13,221 bases of DNA from contig SCUR01000258.1 of the NCBI GenBank assembly GCA_004297235.1, forward strand, positions 1 through 13,221. Reading direction: 5' to 3'. The notes under the pieces are model-generated. The model did not search any database, was not told the origin of the DNA, and was given only the letters and a program-made list of their open reading frames with translations. Numbering within the stretch: position 1 is the first letter of the stretch; each line of letters begins with the position of its first letter. The position numbers and the translations under genes are program-made. Of this stretch, positions 1-5,155 are shown piece by piece. This stretch comes from Candidatus Manganitrophaceae bacterium (GTDB lineage Bacteria; Nitrospirota; Nitrospiria; SBBL01; Manganitrophaceae).

Positions 1-629
1 GGCTCGAAATCAAAAAGAGCAACCTCGGATTCGTCAACAAAGGGGCTCATCCGGAGTATCGCGTCTTCGTGGAGGAGACGGAATTTAATCTGACCCATTT
101 CAGCAATCATTTGACCGAAGGGAGGAGCGAGGCGAACCTGAAGGGGAAGTTTATGGGAAGTGGAAACCTCGGGTCGACGGTCCTCTTTCGGCCGGGGAAA
201 AAAGGCCCCGATCTCAACCTTGCGATCAGCGTCGAAGAGACCGACCTAAGGACGATGAACGACCTTCTCCGCGCCTACGGGAATTTCGATGTGGCGGCCG
301 GGAAGTTCTCGTTCTTTATGGAGGTGGCGGTGAGGGAAGGGCAGGTCACCGGTTATGTGAAGCCGCTTTTCAAAAAGCTGAAGGTCTATGACCGGCGGCA
401 GGACAAGGAGAAGAACGCCTTCCACAAGCTCTATGAGGGATTGGTCGGGGGAATCTCGAAGCTGTTGGAAAACAAGCCGCGCGATGAGGTCGCCACCCGG
501 GCCGATATTTCCGGACGGATCGAAAACCCGCAGTCGAGCAGTTGGGAGATCGTCGTCCGGCTGATCCAGAACGCGTTCATTAAAGCGATCCTGCCCGGAT
601 TCGAAAAAGAGGTGAGCAAAGGGCGCTGA
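1..629 (+). CDS. C-terminal part of a DUF748/AsmA-like envelope protein (5' truncated by the window)
   Basis: The open frame runs in from the left edge (first complete codon at 3) to a TGA at 627-629, so only about 208 C-terminal residues are seen. A GTG at 69 is an internal codon, since coding-like sequence continues upstream of it. The text alternates short beta-like strands with charged turns and includes a VTGYVKPLFKKLKVYD stretch, then a helical segment (KLYEGLVGGISKLLENK), a strand with RADISGRIENP, and a final helix ending near FEKEVSKGR. This arrangement is typical of the C-terminus of DUF748 proteins, which are AsmA-related, membrane-anchored, periplasm-facing proteins linked to outer-membrane lipid and protein homeostasis. 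The assignment comes from recalled family texture, and the N-terminal anchor cannot be checked. A hairpin follows the stop. Other AsmA-superfamily members remain possible. Confidence 0.62.
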   Translation, partial: LEIKKSNLGFVNKGAHPEYRVFVEETEFNLTHFSNHLTEGRSEANLKGKFMGSGNLGSTVLFRPGKKGPDLNLAISVEETDLRTMNDLLRAYGNFDVAAGKFSFFMEVAVREGQVTGYVKPLFKKLKVYDRRQDKEKNAFHKLYEGLVGGISKLLENKPRDEVATRADISGRIENPQSSSWEIVVRLIQNAFIKAILPGFEKEVSKGR

Positions 630-642
630 TCTTTTCCGATCT

Positions 643-669
643 CCGGGCTCATTCACCCGGCCTTCTTTG
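643..669 (+). terminator. Probable intrinsic terminator after the DUF748-like gene
   Basis: CCGGG (643-647) pairs with CCCGG (656-660) around an 8-base loop. The T-rich stretch CCTTCTTTGT follows at 661-670. It lies 14 bases after the upstream stop and just ahead of the next promoter, which fits a transcription-unit boundary. The stem is short and the U-tract is interrupted, so strength is uncertain. Confidence 0.45.
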
Positions 670-672
670 TGA

Positions 673-701
673 TTGATGAGGAAATCGCGGTATGTTAAGA
701 T
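673..701 (+). promoter_or_regulatory. Sigma70-like promoter predicted to give a leaderless ATPase mRNA
   Basis: The -35 is TTGATG (673-678), followed by a 17-base spacer and a -10 TAAGAT (696-701). The ATG of the ATPase gene begins at 708, seven bases after the end of the -10, which is where transcription would normally start. No Shine-Dalgarno sequence precedes the ATG. A leaderless transcript is inferred. Confidence 0.55.
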
Positions 702-707
702 TCTGCC

Positions 708-1652
708 ATGTCCTCCTCCTCTTTTCCAAGCCGGATCGGCCTGGTTGAAAACCTCCGCAATCACCTTCTCGCCGGCCATTGGGCGGCGATGTTCGGCGGC
801 CCCATGATCGGGAAAACCACCCTGGCCCGACGCCTTGCGGAAGAGTTGAACAATGCGGGGGGAAAAGCGGTCTCTCTTCAACTTCCCCTGCTCATGACCG
901 ATACGGCGTTCTGGCCGCTTCTCCTCGAAGCTCTTCTTCAACAAGGAATCGGCCCGACGGCGCGCAACCCTTTCAAGAAACCGCCGGCCGCTCTCCCCGA
1001 GTTGATGTCGCAGCTTCACCTTCTCTATGAAAAAGCTCCCTCGGAGACGGCCGCGCGCCCGGTCATTCTCATTTTGGACGACTGCGATCATCTCCTCCGC
1101 CATGCCGAGAGATTGATCCCGCAGATCGTCAACCTGGCGCTGGAATCGACCCTCCCCTCGATCCAGGCGATCTGCTGGGTGGGGGGGGCCGCGTTTGCCG
1201 ATTGGGTCGCCGCGCATCCGGCCGCGTTTAAACTGCCGCTCCGTCTCTACCCCCTCTCCGTCATTCCGATCCGGGAAGCCCGGCGGATCATCCGAGAGCA
1301 ACTCGGACCGGCGAAACCGGTGGAAGAGATCGATCGAATCTGGAACGAAACCGGCGGCCATCCCCTTCTGATGGAACAGGCCTTTCATCCGGAAAGTCCT
1401 CTTTCCACCAAAACCCTGCAAAGCCATCTGCGGCAGACCCTTCGCCCGGAGGACGACGTCATCCTCGATCAACTCGATCCGGGAGGACGGTGGACCCTCC
1501 TCGATGCCTTGAAAGGTCCCCAGGGAGAAAAAATCCCGAAGCCGGCCCTTGATCGTCTCTGCATGCTCGGTCTCACCGTTCGGACGCTGATCGACGGCGT
1601 CGCCGCCATTCGCCTCACCTCTCCCCGCTTCGCCCGGGGGACCGAAAAATGA
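708..1652 (+). CDS. P-loop ATPase of AAA/STAND type, soluble, partner unknown
   Basis: This is a 314-residue ATPase with a Walker A motif GGPMIGKT (residues 30-37) near the N-terminus. The Walker B strand VILILDDCDH carries acidic residues D124 and D125. Around residues 217-229 there is a TGGHPLLMEQA segment, a Gly-Gly-His-Pro signature common at the end of the ATPase core in AAA_16/STAND-like NTPases. The last 70 residues (DVILDQLDPGGRWTLLDAL, then KPALDRLCMLGL) look like a winged helix. There is no signal peptide or membrane segment. The stop overlaps the start of the next gene by four bases (ATGA), implying translational coupling to a membrane protein. The ATG follows a -10 by six bases with no ribosome site. 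STAND proteins usually act as signalling switches, but no sensor repeats are present, so the specific role is unknown. Confidence 0.8.
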   Translation: MSSSSFPSRIGLVENLRNHLLAGHWAAMFGGPMIGKTTLARRLAEELNNAGGKAVSLQLPLLMTDTAFWPLLLEALLQQGIGPTARNPFKKPPAALPELMSQLHLLYEKAPSETAARPVILILDDCDHLLRHAERLIPQIVNLALESTLPSIQAICWVGGAAFADWVAAHPAAFKLPLRLYPLSVIPIREARRIIREQLGPAKPVEEIDRIWNETGGHPLLMEQAFHPESPLSTKTLQSHLRQTLRPEDDVILDQLDPGGRWTLLDALKGPQGEKIPKPALDRLCMLGLTVRTLIDGVAAIRLTSPRFARGTEK

Positions 1653-2128
1653 TCGAGAAAGAATCCGATCGCCTGGAAAATGAGGAGACTGTCAGACGTG
1701 AAACGCTCCGTTCCATCTATCCGATCTTCAAGCAGGAGGTCTACAATCGCCGCGGCGCGATGATGCAAATCGCGCGAAGCGGGATGCTCTCCTTCGTCTC
1801 CCTCTCGGTTTTGGCCGCTCTCCTCTCCGGCGGCCGGCTGATCCATCCGGCGCTCAAGGGGTTGGCCTCCGTCGGCGTCGGTCTGGTCACGCTTCTGCTG
1901 ATCCATCAGATCCGCCAAGAAAAGTCACGCCACGAGCGGGCGAAGCGCCAGCTCATTCTGCTGGAACAACAACTCCAATTCTTCGAGCCGGGGGCCTACA
2001 TCGAGAACGCCCCGCTCTACCCGACCGAGTGGCAGGAGCGGCCGGCCATCGATAAGGGCTTGGTTTTGGCAATCATCGGATTGCTCGCGACGGCCCTTTT
2101 GTTAATCTCGACGATTCTGCTCGCGTAG
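1649..2128 (+). CDS. Three-helix integral membrane protein coupled to the ATPase
   Basis: This 159-residue protein has a charged N-terminal cytosolic-type region (1-42). Two closely spaced hydrophobic helices follow (about 46-62 and 70-87), then a basic, Leu/Gln-rich helix with coiled-coil character (about 88-112, IRQEKSRHERAKRQLILLEQ). Next comes a short conserved-looking linker FFEPGAYIENAPLYPTEWQ (111-129), and a third helix closes the protein (about 136-158). There is no signal peptide or lipobox. The start codon overlaps the ATPase stop as ATGA, and there is no strong independent ribosome site, so expression probably depends on reading through from the ATPase gene. The pairing suggests the ATPase acts at or through the membrane, but this is inference. 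I do not recognise a named family. Confidence 0.75.
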   Translation: MIEKESDRLENEETVRRETLRSIYPIFKQEVYNRRGAMMQIARSGMLSFVSLSVLAALLSGGRLIHPALKGLASVGVGLVTLLLIHQIRQEKSRHERAKRQLILLEQQLQFFEPGAYIENAPLYPTEWQERPAIDKGLVLAIIGLLATALLLISTILLA

Positions 2129-2149
2129 TATTGCTCCATTTACGCGAGC
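2119..2149. terminator. Perfect 9-bp inverted repeat between convergent genes, possible bidirectional terminator
   Basis: GCTCGCGTA (2119-2127) is matched exactly by TACGCGAGC (2141-2149) across a 13-base loop. The left arm lies in the last codons and stop of the membrane-protein gene. The right arm is 24 bases from the end of the convergent acetyltransferase gene. Position suits termination for both strands, but no U-tract follows on either side. Confidence 0.35.
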
Positions 2150-2172
2150 GGCCTCCGACCCGTTCGAGTCGA

Positions 2173-2685
2173 TCATCGACTCATCGCATAAATCAACTGA
2201 TCCACCGTGATCCCGTCTTTCGTCACACTCTTCTTCAATCGCGCTTCACACTCAAAACCTGCTTTTTCCAGTACCCGCATGGAGGCGAGATTCCACTCGA
2301 ACACCCCGGCCTCGATCCGGCAGAGGTCGAAGTTTTTGAAGGCATACTCGGTCACGGCGCGCACCGCCTCCGTGGTAATTCCGCGGCCCCAGAACGGCTC
2401 TCCGAGCCAATAGCCGATCTCGGCCGACCGTCGGAAAACATCTCTCCTGATATCAAAACCGATTCCTCCGACCGCCGCTCCATCGACCACCATCGCAAAT
2501 TGGGTTTGAGGGGTGATCACACTCGCCAGTCGAATCCACCGCCGGGCATCGGCCCGCGTATAGGGGTGGGGAAACCGGTCGCGCAGGTTGATCCAGATGT
2601 TCCGATTGTTCGCATGAAGCGCCAATGACGCCTCATCGCCCGGCAGCCACTCTCGCAACAGAACTGGGTCCAGTTTTATTTTCAA
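2173..2685 (-). CDS. GNAT-family N-acetyltransferase, RimJ/RimL-like
   Basis: This is a 170-residue single-domain acetyltransferase that would transfer acetyl from acetyl-CoA to an amine, often a protein N-terminus in the RimJ/RimL group. The acetyl-CoA pyrophosphate loop is visible as WGRGITTEA (residues 99-107), preceded by the strand YWLGEPF typical of Acetyltransf_3. The closing motif FEWNLASMRVLEKAGF (129-144) is the usual NxxSxxxxEKxGF signature of this group. The start is a TTG at 2685, chosen because GGAG lies six bases upstream and it gives the full N-terminal strand (LLREWLPGD). It is the third gene of a minus-strand cassette, 27 bases after the VOC gene. The substrate cannot be read from sequence. 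Confidence 0.85.
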   Translation of the reverse strand: MKIKLDPVLLREWLPGDEASLALHANNRNIWINLRDRFPHPYTRADARRWIRLASVITPQTQFAMVVDGAAVGGIGFDIRRDVFRRSAEIGYWLGEPFWGRGITTEAVRAVTEYAFKNFDLCRIEAGVFEWNLASMRVLEKAGFECEARLKKSVTKDGITVDQLIYAMSR

Positions 2686-2712
2686 AGCCGTCTCCGCGCC
2701 ACATGCCGGGGA

Positions 2713-3099
2713 TTAGCGCTCATCGATGTTGGAGAGCTCGATCAAGTTCCCATCCGGATCGCGGATGTAGACCGAGCGGATTGGACCGGCGGCGCCGGTC
2801 CGCCGGGCGGGACCTTCGAGGATCGCCACGCCGCATGCGCGAAGATGCGCCGTCACCTCGGCCAGCGGAAGGGAGGTGAGAAAGCAGAGATCGGCGGAGC
2901 CGGGGGTCGGACGGGCCGCCTTCGGCTCCAACTCCCTCCCCTGCGCATGCAGGTTGATTTTCTGGTCGCCGAAGAGCAGCGCCTTCCGCTCGTCGCCGAA
3001 AGTGACCACCTCCATCCCCAGCACGCGCGCGTAGAACGCGCAGGTCGTCTCGATGTCCTGCACGGTGAGAACGAGATGATCGAGCCGGTCGATCTTCAT
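2713..3099 (-). CDS. VOC (glyoxalase/bleomycin-resistance) family protein, GLOD5/STM3117-like
   Basis: This 128-residue protein has two beta-alpha-beta-beta-beta halves. It opens with RLDHLVLTVQDIETTCAFYA and ends with RDPDGNLIELSN, the hallmarks of the VOC fold. Likely metal ligands are H8, H51 (in KINLHAQG) and E121. The equivalent of the fourth ligand falls in SADLCF (D70). The N-terminal half and the PTPGSADLCF segment closely match my memory of Salmonella STM3117-type (GLOD5) proteins, whose substrate is poorly defined. The ATG overlaps the methyltransferase stop as ATGA, so the two are translationally coupled. It could be a lactoylglutathione-lyase-like enzyme or another small-molecule binding protein; the sequence does not decide. 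Confidence 0.87.
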   Translation of the reverse strand: MKIDRLDHLVLTVQDIETTCAFYARVLGMEVVTFGDERKALLFGDQKINLHAQGRELEPKAARPTPGSADLCFLTSLPLAEVTAHLRACGVAILEGPARRTGAAGPIRSVYIRDPDGNLIELSNIDER

Positions 3100-3851
3100 C
3101 GGCCTTGTTCCTTCCGCCCCACGCGCAGTCGGATCGGCGTTGTCAGCAGGCGGGGCCGGTCCGGATCGCCCCAGACCGGGGCCAATTCCGCCGACAGCAG
3201 CGCAACCGGATCCTCCCCCCGCTCCCGGATGTAGCGGCGAACCGCCGACCAGGTCCCCAGATAGCCGGCGAGTTGAGAGAGGGCGACCGGCGACTCGATC
3301 TGAAAAGCGGGCGTTTCCATTTCAACGAAAGGGAAGGAGATCGATCGATATCCCTCCTCCACTCTCCTCCGCTCCGGCGGCCAGTACAGCCCCAACGTCT
3401 CGGCATAGAAACGCCGGACGATCCGGTCGATCGCCGGTTCGATCGTGAAGAGCGGATAGCACCAGACCGCGACGAGACCGCCTGGAATCAGAACGCGCTT
3501 CACCTCGTCGAAGAAGGCGGGAATATCGAACCAGTGCAAGGCCTGGGCGACAGTGACCAGGTCGATCGATGCCGTCTCCAACCCGCTCCGCTCGGCGGAA
3601 GCGACCCGATACTCCACACGGGGATGAGAGCGCGCATACGCGATCTGCTCGGCGCTGGCGTCGGTGGCGATCACCTGTTTGAAACGGCCCGCCAAGCCGA
3701 GCGCCGCCTGGCCGCTGCCGGTGGCGCAATCCCACGCCCATTCCCGCTTCGGCGCCGCCCCCGCCAGGAAATCAAAGAGCGACTCCGGATAGCGGGGCCG
3801 AAAGCGGGCATAACCGGCCGCCGTCTCCGAGAAGTGGTCTATAAAAGTCAT
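3096..3851 (-). CDS. Class I SAM-dependent methyltransferase (Methyltransf_11 type)
   Basis: This is a 251-residue Rossmann-fold methyltransferase. Motif I is AWDCATGSGQAALGLA (starting about residue 39, with D41, G45 and G47). The acidic end of strand 2 is VIATDAS, near residue 65. Motif IV/post-I is IDLVTVAQALHWFD, followed by VKRVLIPGGLVAVW. The YARFRPRYPESLFDFL opening and the ALHWFD motif are typical of the trans-aconitate methyltransferase/Crg1-like set, which methylate small carboxylates or lipids. The actual substrate here is unknown. The ATG at 3851 is preceded by AAGGAGAG about eight bases upstream. It is the first gene of a methyltransferase-VOC-acetyltransferase cassette. Confidence 0.87.
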   Translation of the reverse strand: MTFIDHFSETAAGYARFRPRYPESLFDFLAGAAPKREWAWDCATGSGQAALGLAGRFKQVIATDASAEQIAYARSHPRVEYRVASAERSGLETASIDLVTVAQALHWFDIPAFFDEVKRVLIPGGLVAVWCYPLFTIEPAIDRIVRRFYAETLGLYWPPERRRVEEGYRSISFPFVEMETPAFQIESPVALSQLAGYLGTWSAVRRYIRERGEDPVALLSAELAPVWGDPDRPRLLTTPIRLRVGRKEQGR

Positions 3852-3894
3852 CGGTTCTCTTCTCTCCTTTCGGCGCGCCGGCCGTCGGAAGGCA

Positions 3895-3924
3895 TTGCGG
3901 GCCCGCTTCTCAATCTAGTATAGT
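3895..3924. promoter_or_regulatory. Divergent promoter region with overlapping -10 elements on both strands
   Basis: On the plus strand TTGCGG (3895-3900), an 18-base spacer and TATAGT (3919-3924) form a plausible promoter. It leaves a leader of about 25 bases before the small gene at 3957. On the minus strand TATACT (3922-3917) is a good -10 for the methyltransferase cassette, with no convincing -35. The near-palindrome CTAGTATAG makes the two -10 boxes overlap. Confidence 0.45.
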
Positions 3925-3956
3925 GAAGGGGATCGTTGCAACCGGAGGGACAACCC

Positions 3957-4247
3957 ATGGCGACCCAGATGATTCATGTCGAACGGATCGAGGCGGTCGA
4001 AGAGCCGCTCGAATTTTGCGTGATCGTCGGCGAAGACCGGAGCGAGACGAAGCATGAGGTGACAATGGCGGAATCGATCTACCAGAAACTGACCGGCGGA
4101 AAGATCAGTCCGGAGCGTTGCATCCAGGCGGCCTTTCAATTCCTGCTCGACCGGGAGCCGAAGGAGTCGATCCTTTCCCGGTTCGACATGACGACGATCT
4201 CAAAATATTTCCCCGACTTCGAGCGGGACTTCCACAAATATCTTTGA
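3957..4247 (+). CDS. Small conserved-looking protein of unknown function
   Basis: This is a 96-residue acidic, soluble protein without signal peptide or membrane segment. I chose the ATG at 3957 over an upstream TTG at 3936 because GGAGGG (3944-3949) sits seven bases before it, an excellent ribosome site that would otherwise be inside the gene. The first half is strand-rich (HVERIEAVEEPLEFCVIVG) and resembles a small beta domain. The second half is helical (ISPERCIQAAFQFLLDREP), ending with DMTTISKYFPDFERDFHKYL. I recall similar short hypothetical proteins in several phyla but cannot name a function. It is divergent from the methyltransferase cassette and convergent with the ankyrin gene 20 bases away. 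Confidence 0.75.
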   Translation: MATQMIHVERIEAVEEPLEFCVIVGEDRSETKHEVTMAESIYQKLTGGKISPERCIQAAFQFLLDREPKESILSRFDMTTISKYFPDFERDFHKYL

Positions 4248-4267
4248 GTCCGATCCCTCCACCCATC

Positions 4268-4954
4268 TCAGTCCTTCTCCTCCGCGCCCGCTTCGCGGAG
4301 AAGAGCCGCCATTTCCTTGTGCCTTCCCGTCTCGGCCAACGCCAGCGGCGTTTTTCCATTCTCCGCCTGGGCATTGACGTCGGCGCCGTGCCGAAGGAGA
4401 AGCCTTGCAAGCTCCACTTGGCCGTGGATCGCCGCCTGGTGCAACGGCGTCCAACCTCCCCCCTGTTTCGCATTCACCCCCGCGCCGCGCGCCACGAGCC
4501 TCTCCGCAATTGCCAATGAGATATCGGGCTGCCGATGGGCCAGGGCGCTGTGGAGCGGTCGAACCCGCGCCGCGTTCCGAGAGGGGGCATCGACATCGGC
4601 TCCTTGCTCGATGAGATAGGCCGCCACTTCCGGATGACCGAAAAAAGCCGCCAGCCCCAGCGGTGAAAAGCCATCGGGGGAGACGGCATTCACCCCTGCC
4701 GGATTTTCTTGGACAAGCGCCTGCACCCGACCCAACTTCCCGACCGCTGCGGCTTCGAAGAGATCGAGGTTCGATTTCAGGGAAAGCAGAAGATCGACCA
4801 TTTCTTGCCGTCCGCGGTAAGCCGCCAACAAAAGAGCCGACACGCCCGCCTCGTCCCGACTCTCAAGAAGGAGCGGGTGCGATTCGAGGAGCGCTCGCGC
4901 CTTGGCGACCTCCCCCGATTTGACCGACTCGAGAAACGATTCTTCAAGACCCAT
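4268..4954 (-). CDS. Cytosolic ankyrin-repeat protein
   Basis: This 228-residue protein is made almost entirely of about six ankyrin repeats. The clearest units read DGFSPLGLAAFFGHPEVAAYL, GGWTPLHQAAIHGQVELARLL and NGKTPLALAETGRHKEMAALL, linked by GADVNA-type turns. There is no signal peptide, so it should be cytosolic. Ankyrin stacks bind partner proteins and have no catalytic role of their own. The frame stays open far upstream, antisense across dnaE. I place the true start at the ATG at 4954, which has AGGAGG five bases upstream and starts the first repeat cap (MGLEESFLESVKSGE). An ATG at 4972 in the same frame would bury that ribosome site. It is transcribed divergently from dnaE; the partner is unknown. 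Confidence 0.87.
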   Translation of the reverse strand: MGLEESFLESVKSGEVAKARALLESHPLLLESRDEAGVSALLLAAYRGRQEMVDLLLSLKSNLDLFEAAAVGKLGRVQALVQENPAGVNAVSPDGFSPLGLAAFFGHPEVAAYLIEQGADVDAPSRNAARVRPLHSALAHRQPDISLAIAERLVARGAGVNAKQGGGWTPLHQAAIHGQVELARLLLRHGADVNAQAENGKTPLALAETGRHKEMAALLREAGAEEKD

Positions 4955-5011
4955 CGATCCCTCCTGATTCATGAACCGGACAGGCTCATCCTCCCCCGCT
5001 GAATCCTTCCC

Positions 5012-5040
5012 TGTATAGTCCAGTTCGCCGCGGGAGTCAA
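5012..5040 (-). promoter_or_regulatory. Sigma70-like promoter for the ankyrin gene
   Basis: On the minus strand the -35 is TTGACT (5040-5035), then a 17-base spacer and the -10 TATACA (5017-5012). Transcription should start near 5005, giving a leader of about 50 bases that ends in the AGGAGG ribosome site of the ankyrin gene. Both hexamers and the spacing are close to consensus. Confidence 0.65.
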
Positions 5041-5085
5041 GCGCTGTGCCGCCTGCTGCGCCGGGAGCGTCTCCATGAACGAGTT

Positions 5086-5116
5086 GTAAAGGGGGCCCTT
5101 TTCCTTTACCCCCTTT
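5086..5116. repeat. Overlapping inverted repeats immediately upstream of the dnaE -35
   Basis: Two nested inverted repeats share this stretch: GTAAAGG (5086-5092) with CCTTTAC (5103-5109), and AAAGGGGG (5088-5095) with CCCCCTTT (5109-5116). The right edge lies four bases before the dnaE -35 box. The two pairings are mutually exclusive. It could be an operator, an alternative hairpin, or a barrier between the divergent ankyrin and dnaE promoters. Confidence 0.5.
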
Positions 5117-5120
5117 TGTC

Positions 5121-5149
5121 TTGACGTTTTTACCCCAGAACATTAAAAT
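5121..5149 (+). promoter_or_regulatory. Sigma70-like promoter predicted to give a leaderless dnaE mRNA
   Basis: The -35 is TTGACG (5121-5126), followed by a 17-base spacer and the -10 TAAAAT (5144-5149); each hexamer matches five of six consensus positions. The dnaE ATG starts at 5156, seven bases past the -10, so the expected first transcribed base is the A of the start codon. There is no purine-rich ribosome site upstream of the ATG. Confidence 0.65.
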
Positions 5150-5155
5150 CTTCCC

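Noticed and set aside
246..1472. 408-codon minus-strand open frame opposite the DUF748-like and ATPase genes
   Set aside because: Arg/Gly/Asp-rich antisense translation with no recognisable motif, overlapping two plus-strand genes that have clear family features.
708..2128. Known antiphage system in the ATPase/membrane pair
   Set aside because: No nuclease, TIR, protease or other effector domain is visible, and the flanking genes are not defence genes. The evidence supports only a generic ATPase plus membrane protein.
3105..3923. 272-codon plus-strand open frame opposite the methyltransferase
   Set aside because: Compositionally biased shadow. The minus strand encodes an intact methyltransferase with motif I and a ribosome site.
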